Source of the DNA: Mycobacterium sp. OAS707
GTDB lineage: Bacteria > Actinomycetota > Actinomycetes > Mycobacteriales > Mycobacteriaceae
Direction of reading: 5' to 3'
Assembly (NCBI RefSeq): GCF_014873705.1
Contig: NZ_JADBDS010000003.1
Location: 372,001-436,000, forward strand
Length of the DNA stretch: 64,000 bases
Of this stretch, positions 34,843 to 43,735 are shown one piece after another; the stretch's first letter is position 1, and every line of letters begins with the position of its first letter. The position numbers and the translations under genes were made by a program. The notes under the pieces are model-generated. The model had not been told where the DNA came from, searched no databases, and worked only from the letters and a program-made list of their open reading frames with translations.

Positions 34843-35652
34843 GTGAGCGACGCGCAAACATCGGAAAAAGGCCCCGACGCCCTCATTGAGCAGCGCGGAC
34901 ACACTTTGATCTTGACACTGAACCGGCCCGAGGCGCGCAACGCGCTTTCCACCGAGATGCTCTCGATCATGGTCGAGGCTTGGGACCGCGTCGACAACGA
35001 TCCGGAGATTCGCAGCTGCATCCTGACCGGCGCCGGCGGCTACTTCTGTGCGGGCATGGACCTGAAGGCCGCGACGGCCAAACCGCCGGGCGACTCGTTC
35101 AAGGACGGCAGCTATGACCCGTCGCGCATCGATGCCCTGCTCAAGGGCAGGCGGCTGACCAAGCCACTGATCGCAGCCGTCGAAGGCCCCGCGATCGCCG
35201 GCGGCACCGAGATCCTGCAGGGCACCGACATCCGCATCGCGGGCGAGAGCGCCAAGTTCGGTGTCTCGGAGGCCAAGTGGAGCCTGTACCCGATGGGCGG
35301 CTCGGCCGTTCGGCTGGTGCGCCAGATTCCTTACACCGTGGCCTGCGACATTCTGCTGACCGGCAGGCACATCACGGCCGCCGAGGCCAAGGAGATGGGC
35401 CTGATCGGCTACGTCGTCCCCGACGGCACCGCACTGGAGAAGGCGCTCGAGATCGCCGAGGTGATCAACAACAACGGACCGCTGGCCGTGCAGGCGATCC
35501 TGCGCACGATCCACGAGACCGAGGGTCTGCACGAGAACGACGCGTTCAAGATCGACACCAAGATCGGTATCGAGGTGTTCCTCTCCGACGACGCCAAGGA
35601 AGGCCCGCTGGCGTTCAAGGAGAAGCGCGCGCCGAATTTCAAGATGCGCTGA
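34843..35652 (+). CDS. echA19: Steroid enoyl-CoA hydratase EchA19
   Basis: The 269-residue crotonase follows Rv3516: NRPEARNALSTEML, GAGGYFCAGMDLKAAT (oxyanion hole), GPAIAGGTEILQGTDIRIA and EAKWSLYPMGGSAVRLVRQ. EchA19 hydrates the unsaturated side-chain CoA ester in cholesterol beta-oxidation. The GTG at 34843 gives a length close to the known protein. Its end overlaps the convergent FAAL-type gene by 14 bases. Confidence 0.94.
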   Translation: MSDAQTSEKGPDALIEQRGHTLILTLNRPEARNALSTEMLSIMVEAWDRVDNDPEIRSCILTGAGGYFCAGMDLKAATAKPPGDSFKDGSYDPSRIDALLKGRRLTKPLIAAVEGPAIAGGTEILQGTDIRIAGESAKFGVSEAKWSLYPMGGSAVRLVRQIPYTVACDILLTGRHITAAEAKEMGLIGYVVPDGTALEKALEIAEVINNNGPLAVQAILRTIHETEGLHENDAFKIDTKIGIEVFLSDDAKEGPLAFKEKRAPNFKMR

Positions 35653-37387
35653 GGTAACGGGTGCGCGACGCCCACCGGGCGAGCTTGCCGCTCGTGGTGC
35701 GGGGGATGGCACCCGCGGGCACGAAGCGAACATCGGACACCGTCAGCCCGTGTTTGTGCGACACCAACTCCGCGATGGCCTCGATCGCCGGCGCCGGGTC
35801 GTCGCGGGACGTGCCCGCAGCGCGTTCCGCCACGATCACGAGCCGCTGACTGTCGTCGGTGAACGCGGCCACGTAGCCCCGCCGTACCATCGGCGACGCC
35901 GCCGCAGCCGTGGCCTCGATGTCCTGCGGGTAATGATGCATCCCGCCGACGGTGATCAGGTCCGCAATCCGGCCTACGACGTAGAGCTCGCCGGCCAGAT
36001 ACACGCCCAGATCGCCGGTGCGCAACCAGTCACCGGGCCGCGACGGCAACCTGGCGCCGAACGTGCGGCGGCTTTCGTCGGGTCTGCCCCAATAGCCTCG
36101 ACAAATGTTGTTGCCCTGCAACCAGATCTCGCCGACGCATCCGGCGGGCAACTCCTCGGCGGCATCGGGGTCGACGATCACCGCTACGAGACTTCGCGCC
36201 ACCTGACCGCACGACACGTGCGGCATCGCGCTGGGATCGTCGGCGGTCGTCGTAACCGCCCTGTCGCGGGCCAGTTCTTCGCGATCGAAGTAACGCACGA
36301 TGGGCTCCGCATCGGGCGCGATGGTCGACACCAGCAACGTTGCCTCTGCAATCCCGTAGGACGGCTTGAACGCCGAGCGCGGTAAACCGAAGGGCGCGAA
36401 CGCTTTATCGAAAGCACGGATCGCATCCATGCTCACCGGTTCCGATCCGATGATCAGCGCCACATTGCTCAGATCGATATCGTCGCCGGGATCGGGCACG
36501 CCGCGCTGCGCCGCCCACTCGTAGGCGAAGTTCGGCGCGGCGGTGATCACGCGTCCCTCGCGGGATCCCGCCGACAGCGCATTGATCCACCGTTGCGGCC
36601 TGCGGATGAACGCCGTCGGCGACATCAGTGTCGAATGGCCGCCGTACACCGCGGGGAACCCGATCATCGACAATCCCATGTCGTGGTACAGCGGTAACCA
36701 GCTGACGCCGTGGGTGTTTCGGTCCAACAGGTCGATCGACAGGATCATCTGGATGAGATTGGTACCGACCGCGCGGTGGGTGACCTCGACGCCGACGGGT
36801 GGCCGCGTCGCGCCTCCGGTGTACTGCAGATGAGAGATGTCGGCGACGTCGACTGTCACAGGGGCGAACTCGTCGGCCGCCGAATCCGGGATCTCGTCGA
36901 CGGCGATCACGTGCGGCCTTCGCGCGGGCGCCATCGTTGTGAGGAACGCGTCAACCGAATCCCTGGCGGCTGCGGTGGTCAGCACGAGGACGGGTTGCGA
37001 GTCGTTCAGCGCCGTTTCCAGCCGCTCCGCATGGCCGGGCAATTCCGGCGCAAACAATGGCACCGCAATGGTTCCCGCCTTGATCGCCGCATAAAACGCC
37101 GAGACGTACTCCAGGCCCTGCGGAGCCAAGATCGCCACTCGGTCACCATGGCCCGCGACCTGCTGAATGCGTGCGCCGATGGCTTCCAGCCGAAGCCCGA
37201 GTCGCTTCCACGTGATCTCCGTCGGTTGCCCTGCCTCCGATCGCGTGAAGTCGAGGTATCGGTAGGCCACCGAGTCACCGACGTTGGCGATGTTGCGCTC
37301 GATCAGCGAGATCAGCGTGACCCCGGGCGGCACCACGACGCTGCCGTCGGCGGCGAGGCATTCCTCGATCTGTAGCAACCCGGCCAT
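35639..37387 (-). CDS. FAAL-type fatty acyl-AMP ligase
   Basis: The 582-residue protein is of the fatty acyl-AMP ligase class: THR-type P-loop region ISHLQYTGGATRPPVGVEVTHRAV, SWLPLYHDMGLSMIGFPAVYGG, FKPSYGIAEATLLVS and WLRTGDLGVYLAGELYVVGRIADLI. FAALs activate acyl chains as adenylates and normally hand them to a polyketide synthase or carrier protein. No such partner lies nearby and M. tuberculosis has nothing similar at this place. Its substrate could be a lipid or a steroid acid. Confidence 0.88.
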   Translation of the reverse strand: MAGLLQIEECLAADGSVVVPPGVTLISLIERNIANVGDSVAYRYLDFTRSEAGQPTEITWKRLGLRLEAIGARIQQVAGHGDRVAILAPQGLEYVSAFYAAIKAGTIAVPLFAPELPGHAERLETALNDSQPVLVLTTAAARDSVDAFLTTMAPARRPHVIAVDEIPDSAADEFAPVTVDVADISHLQYTGGATRPPVGVEVTHRAVGTNLIQMILSIDLLDRNTHGVSWLPLYHDMGLSMIGFPAVYGGHSTLMSPTAFIRRPQRWINALSAGSREGRVITAAPNFAYEWAAQRGVPDPGDDIDLSNVALIIGSEPVSMDAIRAFDKAFAPFGLPRSAFKPSYGIAEATLLVSTIAPDAEPIVRYFDREELARDRAVTTTADDPSAMPHVSCGQVARSLVAVIVDPDAAEELPAGCVGEIWLQGNNICRGYWGRPDESRRTFGARLPSRPGDWLRTGDLGVYLAGELYVVGRIADLITVGGMHHYPQDIEATAAAASPMVRRGYVAAFTDDSQRLVIVAERAAGTSRDDPAPAIEAIAELVSHKHGLTVSDVRFVPAGAIPRTTSGKLARWASRTRYLSAS

Positions 37388-37414
37388 GGAGACAGGGTAT
37401 GCAGTGCCGCTGTC

Positions 37415-38644
37415 CTAGCCGGTCAGCGGCTTGGTCGGGGTGAATTGCACCGGCATCGACTCCAGGCCGGACACGAAGTTCGCCGGGCGCAGCGGAAGGT
37501 CAGCGCCGTCCGCCAGCCTCAGATCGGGTAGCCGGTTGAGCACGCGACTCGTCATGTTGATCAACTCGATCCTGGCCAGCTGGTTGCCAAGGCAGAAATG
37601 CGTGCCGAAGCCGAATGCCAAGTGGCTGTTGGGATCCCGCTGAATCCGGAAGTTGTCCGGGTCGCCGAAAACGGCCTCATCGAAGTTCGCCGACTCGAAC
37701 AGCAGCAGCATCTTCTCACCCTGCTTGAGGCTGGTGCCGTGAAACTCCGTGTCGGCGGTGATTGTTCGGGCCATGTTCTTCAACGGTGATGTCCAGCGCA
37801 GCATCTCCTCGATCGCTCCGGGGAGCAGGCCAGGATCGTTGCGCAGTAGCTCCCACTGGTCCCGGTTGCGTATCAGCTGCTCGATACCACCGGAAATCGT
37901 GTGACGCGTCGTCTCGTCACCGCCGACGAGGATCAGCAGCGTCTCCTGAAGGATGTCGTCATCACTGAGCCGTTCGCCGTCGACTTCGGAGTGCACCAGG
38001 ACGCTGATCAGGTCCTCGGTCGGTTCGGCGCGACGCTGTTCGATCTTGTTGCGGGTGTAGTCGTTGTAGGCGACGAACGCATCCATGGTGGCCTGCATGT
38101 CGGCCTCGGACACCGTGGAACTGAGTCCGCTGACCAAGTCGTCGGACCACTTGAGGAACAGTTCCCGCTCGTCCGGCAGTACGCCGAGCATGTCGCCGAT
38201 GACCGCCATCGGCAGAGGTGCGGCAAGGTCTCTGACCAAGTCGCATTCCCCGCGTTCGCATACCGCGTCGATGAGCATGTCGCACAACCGACCGATCGAC
38301 TCGTCTTGAACCTTGAGCCGCTTTCGCGTGAAGCCGGCGTTGACGAGCTTGCGGCGCAACAGGTGTGCCGGATCGTCCATGTCGATCATCATCGGCAGCG
38401 GAGGCTGGTCGGGCCTGATGCCGCCGGCATTGGAGAACAGTTCGGGGTTGCGCTCGGCCTCGATCACCGCGGCATAGGTGGCCGCCGCCGCCAACCCGTT
38501 GCGGTCGCGGAACACGGGCTGGTTGGCCCTCATCCAGCGATAGGCCTCGCGCGAGGCCGGGCGGTCGGCGTAGAAATTGCCGTCGGTCAAGTCGACGTCG
38601 GGGACGGTAGCCCGCGGCGCAGCCGAGGATGAAACGTCCGTCAT
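37415..38644 (-). CDS. cyp142: Cytochrome P450 Cyp142, cholestenone C26/C27 oxidase
   Basis: The 409-residue P450 matches Rv3518c and M. smegmatis Cyp142. It has the I-helix GGDETTR, EEMLRWTSPLKNMART and the heme loop FGFGTHFCLG with ligand Cys351. Cyp142 oxidises the terminal side-chain carbon of cholesterol/cholestenone to the acid, which FadD19 then activates. It overlaps the upstream Rv3519-like gene by four bases and shares its KstR promoter. Confidence 0.93.
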   Translation of the reverse strand: MTDVSSSAAPRATVPDVDLTDGNFYADRPASREAYRWMRANQPVFRDRNGLAAAATYAAVIEAERNPELFSNAGGIRPDQPPLPMMIDMDDPAHLLRRKLVNAGFTRKRLKVQDESIGRLCDMLIDAVCERGECDLVRDLAAPLPMAVIGDMLGVLPDERELFLKWSDDLVSGLSSTVSEADMQATMDAFVAYNDYTRNKIEQRRAEPTEDLISVLVHSEVDGERLSDDDILQETLLILVGGDETTRHTISGGIEQLIRNRDQWELLRNDPGLLPGAIEEMLRWTSPLKNMARTITADTEFHGTSLKQGEKMLLLFESANFDEAVFGDPDNFRIQRDPNSHLAFGFGTHFCLGNQLARIELINMTSRVLNRLPDLRLADGADLPLRPANFVSGLESMPVQFTPTKPLTG

Positions 38645-39372
38645 GAGATCTCCCGCGCGTCGGCGAATGTCATCTCCACATTGCCCGCCGAACTGGAGAC
38701 CAGGGCGCGTTTCGGGAAACCAAGCGAGGCCAGTTCTTTCGCGTACGGATGATCGCCAAGACGCACCTGGGCGCCGCCGAGTCGGTAGCGCACGTCGTGC
38801 ATCGTCATCTCTCCGATGGTTTCGCGTAGCACCCCGTCGCGATACGAGTAAGTGGGGTTGGATTGCGGGCGCGACGTGAGCGCTGCAGGCATCGGCAGCC
38901 CCGGACGGAAATCCATGCCGACTGCGAATTGACCGTCGATGGACACATCGAAACTGAACGGCTTGCCGTCACGAACGGTGAAGTCCGCCATGACTTTTGG
39001 ATAGCCCCAGATCTTTGTGCCCGCCTCGAGGGTGAATGCCTGGTCGACGGGAAGGTGGTGGATGAACGCCCCGGCATCCTGAAGCGCCTTGACCCCGGAC
39101 GCATTCGAGCCTGGCGGATTGACCATCACGTTCGTGCCGTACTCCAGGTACTGGCCGAGGTCGCCGTCGAGGTAGTGCATCAACATCAGGACGACGATCG
39201 CGCGACCAGGGAGGTACCGACACACTTTCAGGCCGCTGTAGTCGATCAGTCGCTGCGCGGCGTCGGCGTCCACCGAGAACATCGCCATGTGCTGGTTGGC
39301 CTTGCGGATTTTCACCGGCATGGTGAGCACGGTGCCTGCAATGGTGTGCTGCGAAGACGCTGAGCCGGTCAT
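38641..39372 (-). CDS. Rv3519-like protein, acetoacetate decarboxylase fold
   Basis: The 243-residue protein (MPVKIRKANQHMAMFSVDAD, GTNVMVNPPGSNASG, GTKIWGYPKVMADF) resembles acetoacetate-decarboxylase-fold proteins and Rv3519. The KIWGYPK segment carries the lysine expected in that fold, but catalysis has not been shown. It is the first gene of the unit with cyp142 and starts 10 bases from a perfect KstR box, suggesting a leaderless or very short-leader transcript. Confidence 0.87.
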   Translation of the reverse strand: MTGSASSQHTIAGTVLTMPVKIRKANQHMAMFSVDADAAQRLIDYSGLKVCRYLPGRAIVVLMLMHYLDGDLGQYLEYGTNVMVNPPGSNASGVKALQDAGAFIHHLPVDQAFTLEAGTKIWGYPKVMADFTVRDGKPFSFDVSIDGQFAVGMDFRPGLPMPAALTSRPQSNPTYSYRDGVLRETIGEMTMHDVRYRLGGAQVRLGDHPYAKELASLGFPKRALVSSSAGNVEMTFADAREIS

Positions 39373-39382
39373 CCGGCCAATC

Positions 39383-39396
39383 TAGAACGCGTTCTA
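39383..39396. promoter_or_regulatory. KstR operator, fully symmetric
   Basis: TAGAACGCGTTCTA is a perfect palindrome and matches the KstR consensus. It controls the Rv3519-like/cyp142 unit. Its edge is 10 bases from the start codon. Confidence 0.9.
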
Positions 39397-39415
39397 GACA
39401 AGTAGCAAGAAGTGT

Positions 39416-40447
39416 CTACACCAATCCGGCAAGGTCGCGGATCTGCTCCGTCGAGCGGGCGCCCACGACCATCATCGTCACGCCTGCGGCCTCCCAGGCC
39501 TTGATCTGTTGCTGCACATAGGGGAGGTCGCCGACGATCGCCGAGTCGTCGACGAGCTCGTCGGGAATGATCTTGGCGGCCTCGTCCTTGCGGTCGCTGC
39601 GGAACAGCTTGGTGACGTCGTCGACCACCTCGGCGTAGCCCATCCTCCGGTAGACGTCGGCGTGGAAGTTGGTGTCCTCGGCGCCCATGCCGCCCATGTA
39701 CAGCGCCAGGTGGGGCTTCATCAGTTCCATGATCGCCGGGCGGTCATCGGTGACGACCACCTGCGCGGTCGCGCAGATTTCGAAGTCCTCGCGGCTGCGG
39801 CGAGCGCCCGGCCGCGCGAAGCCTTCGTCGAGCCACTCGTTGTACATGCCCGCGATCCGGGGCGAGTAGAAGATCGGCAGCCAGCCGTCGCAGATCTCGG
39901 CGGCCAGCGCGACGTTCTTCGGCCCCTCGGCGCCGAGCATCACCGGGATGTCGGCGCGCAACGGATGAGTGATCGGCTTGAGGTTCTTGCCGAGCCCGGT
40001 GGTGCCCTCACCGGACAGCGGCAGCGGGTAGTGCGGGCCGTCGCTGTGCACAGGGGCCTCGCGGGCCCAGACCTGGCGAAGGATGTCGATGTACTCGCGG
40101 GTGCGGGCCAGCGGCTTGGGGAACTTCGCGCCGTACCAACCCTCGACGACCTGCGGCCCGGACACTCCGAGCCCGAGGATGTGGCGGCCGCCGGACAGAT
40201 GGTCGAGCGTCAGCGCCGCCATCGCGCAGGCAGTGGGCGTGCGGGCCGAGAGCTGGATGACCGAGGTGCCCAGCCGCATGCGCTTGGTCTCGCGGCCCCA
40301 CCAGGCCAGCGGCGTGTAGGCGTCCGAGCCCCAGGCTTCGGCGGTGAACACGGTGTCGAAGCCCGCATCCTCGGCCGCGGCCACGAGTTCAGCGTGGTTT
40401 TCCGGCGGCTGCGCGCCCCAATATCCCAGCTGCAAACCCAGCTTCAT
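39416..40447 (-). CDS. F420-dependent LLM-class oxidoreductase (Rv3520c-like)
   Basis: The 343-residue luciferase-like protein (MKLGLQLGYWGAQPPENHAE, GLGVSGPQVVEGWYG, KITHPLR-type loop, VMLGAEGPKNVALAAEICDGWLPIFYSP) corresponds to Rv3520c. It is likely an F420H2-dependent reductase. Its KstR box points to a steroid step that is not established. The ATG at 40447 gives the expected N-terminus; a longer frame to 40543 crosses the KstR box. Confidence 0.92.
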   Translation of the reverse strand: MKLGLQLGYWGAQPPENHAELVAAAEDAGFDTVFTAEAWGSDAYTPLAWWGRETKRMRLGTSVIQLSARTPTACAMAALTLDHLSGGRHILGLGVSGPQVVEGWYGAKFPKPLARTREYIDILRQVWAREAPVHSDGPHYPLPLSGEGTTGLGKNLKPITHPLRADIPVMLGAEGPKNVALAAEICDGWLPIFYSPRIAGMYNEWLDEGFARPGARRSREDFEICATAQVVVTDDRPAIMELMKPHLALYMGGMGAEDTNFHADVYRRMGYAEVVDDVTKLFRSDRKDEAAKIIPDELVDDSAIVGDLPYVQQQIKAWEAAGVTMMVVGARSTEQIRDLAGLV

Positions 40448-40482
40448 TAGCCTGCCTCTCGACCCGTGGTTGAAACCATTCT

Positions 40483-40496
40483 TAGAACCTGTTCTA
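40483..40496. promoter_or_regulatory. KstR operator between the Rv3520c-like gene and the Rv3521-ltp4-ltp3 operon
   Basis: TAGAACCTGTTCTA matches the KstR consensus and lies in the divergent promoter. Only 9 bases separate it from the rightward GTG start and 35 from the leftward ATG. Confidence 0.9.
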
Positions 40497-40505
40497 CTCG
40501 ATGCC

Positions 40506-41495
40506 GTGACCACCAGCCAAAGCAGCCCGGTGCAGATCGACAAGCATGAGCGGCCGCTCTCCGCGCCGCTGAAGCTCTCATTCGACTACACCCGTTCAGT
40601 CGGCCCACTCCTGTCTCAGTTCTTCACCGCCCTGCGGGAGCGGCGCATCGTCGGTGTGCGCGGTTCAGACGGGCGCGTGCACGTGCCGCCCGCAGAGTAC
40701 GACCCGGTCACGTACGAACAATTGACCGAGATCGTACCGGTGAGCGGCGTCGGCACGGTGCTGTCGTGGACCTGGCAGTCGACCCCACTGGAGGGCCAGC
40801 CGCTGGACCGTCCGTTCGCATGGGCGCTGATAAAACTGGACGGCGCAGACACCCCCCTGCTGCACGCCGTCGATACCGGCTCCTCCGACGCCATCAGCAC
40901 CGGCGCCCGCGTGCATGCGCACTGGATTGACGAGCCGGTCGGCGCGATCACCGACATCGCGCATTTCCTGCCAGGCGAAGATGCCGAGCCGGAGGGCCAG
41001 CCCGACGACCGGGAGCCGGTCAAGATTCAGGTGACGCCGTCGTCCATCGAGATCCAGCACACCGCGTCGCTGCCCGAGACCAAGTTCCTCAAGGCGCTGG
41101 AAGAGGGCAAGCTACTTGGCGCGCGGACCGGCGACAACGGGAAGGTGTACTTCCCGCCCAAGGAGGCCGACCCGGCCACCGGCCTGGAACTCGACCAGTT
41201 CGTCGAGCTGCCCGACAAGGGCACGGTCACCACGTTCGCGATCATCAACATCCCGTTCTCGGGTCAGCGGATCAAGCCGCCCTACGTCGCGGCCTATGTG
41301 CTGCTCGACGGCGCCGACATCCCGTTCCTGCATCTGGTCACCGAGATCGACCCGGCCGATGTCCGGATGGGTATGCGGGTTCAGGCCGTGTGGAAGCCCC
41401 GCGAGGAGTGGGGTCTCGGCATCGACAACATCGACTACTTCCGGCCGACGGATGAGCCCGACGCGGAGTACGACACCTACAAGCACCACCTGTAA
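40506..41495 (+). CDS. Rv3521-like protein with two DUF35 OB-fold repeats
   Basis: The 329-residue protein has two similar halves. Each has a short helix, a strand set (FFTALRERRIVGVRGSDGRVHVPP; FLKALEEGKLLGARTGDNGKVYFPP) and an OB-like barrel (FAWALIKLDGADTPLLHAV; YVAAYVLLDGADIPFLHLV). This is the DUF35 pattern, but the zinc-ribbon cysteines are gone; the whole protein has no cysteine. DUF35 proteins partner with thiolase-like proteins, and ltp4 and ltp3 follow directly, so it is probably their binding partner. Confidence 0.88.
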   Translation: MTTSQSSPVQIDKHERPLSAPLKLSFDYTRSVGPLLSQFFTALRERRIVGVRGSDGRVHVPPAEYDPVTYEQLTEIVPVSGVGTVLSWTWQSTPLEGQPLDRPFAWALIKLDGADTPLLHAVDTGSSDAISTGARVHAHWIDEPVGAITDIAHFLPGEDAEPEGQPDDREPVKIQVTPSSIEIQHTASLPETKFLKALEEGKLLGARTGDNGKVYFPPKEADPATGLELDQFVELPDKGTVTTFAIINIPFSGQRIKPPYVAAYVLLDGADIPFLHLVTEIDPADVRMGMRVQAVWKPREEWGLGIDNIDYFRPTDEPDAEYDTYKHHL

Positions 41496-41507
41496 AGGGC
41501 TTTTCAT

Positions 41508-42563
41508 ATGACTGATATCGCAGTGGTGGGCTTCGCGCACGCACCGCATGTTCGCCGCACCGACGGCACCACCAACGGCGTGGAGATGCTGATGCCGTGT
41601 TTCCACCAGCTCTACGACGAACTCGGGTTGCAGCAGACCGATATCGGCTTCTGGTGCTCGGGATCGTCGGATTACCTTGCCGGGCGGGCGTTCTCGTTCA
41701 TCTCGGCGATCGACTCCATCGGCGCGGTGCCGCCCATCAACGAGTCGCACGTCGAGATGGATGCCGCATGGGCGCTCTACGAGGCCTACATCAAGCTGCT
41801 GACCGGCCAGGTCGAGACCGCGCTGGTCTACGGATTCGGTAAGTCGTCGGCGGGCACGCTGCGGCGCGTGCTGGCACTGCAGACCGACCCCTACACGGTC
41901 GCCCCGCTGTGGCCGGATTCGGTGTCGATGGCCGGTCTGCAGGCCCGGATGGGGCTCGACGCAGGCAAGTGGACGGCCGAGGACATGGCGCAGGTCGCAC
42001 TGGATTCCTTTGCGGCGGCGGGTCGTACCGACTCGGAGAAACCTGCCAAGTCCATCGATGAACTGCTGTCTCGGCCGTTCTTCGCCGACCCGTTGCGGCG
42101 CCATGACATCGCCCCGATCACCGACGGCGCGTCGGCGATCGTGCTCGCCGCAGGCGACCGGGCTCGAGAACTCCGCGAAAATCCGGCCTGGATAACCGGA
42201 TTCGAGCACCGCATCGAAACCCCGATTCTCGGCGCACGCGATCTGATCACCTCGCCGTCGACGGCCGCGTCGGCCAAGGCGGCCACGGGTGGTGACGCCG
42301 GCTCCATCGAGGTAGCCGAGATCTACGCGCCGTTCACCCATCAGCAGTTGATCCTCACGGAGGCGATCGGGCTGGCGTCGTCGACCAAAGTGAACCCTTC
42401 GGGCGGCGCGCTGGCGGCCAACCCGATGTTCTCGGCGGGGCTCGAACGCATCGGCTTCGCCGCGCAGCACATATTCGACGGGTCAGCCCAGCGCGTGCTG
42501 GCGCACGCCACGAGCGGGCCTGCGCTGCAGCAGAATCTCGTCGCCGTCCTGGAAGGGAAATAG
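41508..42563 (+). CDS. ltp4: Ltp4, thiolase-family lipid-transfer/acetyltransferase-like protein
   Basis: The 351-residue thiolase-fold protein (MTDIAVVGFAHAPHVRR, FWCSGSSDYLAGRAFSF, GNPSGGALAANP-like KVNPSGGALAANPMFS) corresponds to Rv3522. It is thought to act with Ltp3 and the DUF35 partner in side-chain thiolysis or retro-aldol cleavage; the exact reaction is unsettled. It starts 12 bases after the Rv3521-like gene. Confidence 0.92.
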   Translation: MTDIAVVGFAHAPHVRRTDGTTNGVEMLMPCFHQLYDELGLQQTDIGFWCSGSSDYLAGRAFSFISAIDSIGAVPPINESHVEMDAAWALYEAYIKLLTGQVETALVYGFGKSSAGTLRRVLALQTDPYTVAPLWPDSVSMAGLQARMGLDAGKWTAEDMAQVALDSFAAAGRTDSEKPAKSIDELLSRPFFADPLRRHDIAPITDGASAIVLAAGDRARELRENPAWITGFEHRIETPILGARDLITSPSTAASAKAATGGDAGSIEVAEIYAPFTHQQLILTEAIGLASSTKVNPSGGALAANPMFSAGLERIGFAAQHIFDGSAQRVLAHATSGPALQQNLVAVLEGK

Positions 42564-42565
42564 AA

Positions 42566-43735
42566 ATGGCGGGGCAGCTCGCAGCGGTGCTCGGCACCGG
42601 GCAGACGAAATACGTCGCCAAGCGCCACGACGTGTCGATGAACGGCCTGGTTCGCGAGGCCATCGACAGGGCGTTGGAAGACTCTGGCTCGACGTTCGAC
42701 GACATCGACGCCGTGGTGGTCGGCAAGGCGCCCGACTTCTTCGAGGGCGTGATGATGCCCGAACTGTTCATGGCCGACGCAACCGGCGCCACGAACAAGC
42801 CGTTGATCCGCGTGCACACCGCGGGCTCGGTCGGCGGCTCGACCGCGATCGTCGCAGCCAGCCTCGTGCAGTCAGGCAAGTACAAGCGCGTGCTGACGAT
42901 GGCGTGGGAAAAGCAGTCGGAGTCAAACGCCATGTGGGCGTTGAGCATTCCCGTCCCGTTCACCAAACCGGTCGGTGCGGGCGCGGGTGGCTATTTCGCC
43001 CCCCATATCCGCGCCTACATCCGCCGCTCCGGCGCGCCCAACCATATCGGCGCGATCGTCGCTGTGAAGGATCGCCGCAACGGCGCCAAGAACCCGTTGG
43101 CACATCTGCACCAGCCCGACATCACCGTCGAGAAGGTGATGGAGTCGCCGATGCTGTGGGATCCGATCCGCTACGACGAGACGTGTCCGTCGTCGGACGG
43201 CGCGGCGGCCATGGTGATCGGCAATGAGGAAGCGGCAGAGGCGCATATCGCCGACGGTCATCCGGTCGCATGGATCCACGCGACCGCGCTGCGCACCGAG
43301 CCACTCGCCTACGCCGGCCGTGATCAGGTCAACCCGCAGGCCAGCCGTGACGCCGCCGCCGCGTTGTGGAAGGCCGCCGGAATCAAGAGCCCGATCGACG
43401 AGATCGACGCCGCCGAGGTGTACGTGCCGTTCTCCTGGTACGAGCCGATGTGGTTGGAGAGCCTCGGCTTCGCCGCGGAAGGCGAAGGGTGGAAACTCAC
43501 CGAAGCGGGCGAGACCGAGATCACCGGAAAGATCCCGCTCAACGCCTCCGGCGGTGTGCTCTCGTCGAATCCGATCGGCGCCTCCGGCATGATCCGGTTC
43601 GCCGAGTCGGCGATCCAGGTGATGGGCAAGGCCGGCGACCATCAGGTTCCCGGCGCCAGAAAGGCGTTGGGTCACGCGTACGGCGGTGGCGCGCAGTATT
43701 ACTCGATGTGGGTCGTGGGGGCTGACAAGCCGTGA
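42566..43735 (+). CDS. ltp3: Ltp3, thiolase-family protein
   Basis: The 389-residue thiolase-fold protein (AAVLGTGQTKYVAKRHDVSM, VHTAGSVGGSTAIVAASLV, IPLNASGGVLSSNPIGASG, ALGHAYGGGAQYYSMWVVG) corresponds to Rv3523. It likely forms a heteromer with Ltp4, whose stop lies 2 bases upstream. The usual thiolase nucleophile Cys is not evident in HTAGSVGG, which favours aldolase-like or non-thiolytic chemistry. Confidence 0.92.
   Translation: MAGQLAAVLGTGQTKYVAKRHDVSMNGLVREAIDRALEDSGSTFDDIDAVVVGKAPDFFEGVMMPELFMADATGATNKPLIRVHTAGSVGGSTAIVAASLVQSGKYKRVLTMAWEKQSESNAMWALSIPVPFTKPVGAGAGGYFAPHIRAYIRRSGAPNHIGAIVAVKDRRNGAKNPLAHLHQPDITVEKVMESPMLWDPIRYDETCPSSDGAAAMVIGNEEAAEAHIADGHPVAWIHATALRTEPLAYAGRDQVNPQASRDAAAALWKAAGIKSPIDEIDAAEVYVPFSWYEPMWLESLGFAAEGEGWKLTEAGETEITGKIPLNASGGVLSSNPIGASGMIRFAESAIQVMGKAGDHQVPGARKALGHAYGGGAQYYSMWVVGADKP

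Noticed and set aside
34773..35021. N-terminal extension of fadD19
   Set aside because: It would run through the KstR operator and into echA19; known FadD19 begins at ALNIADLAEH.
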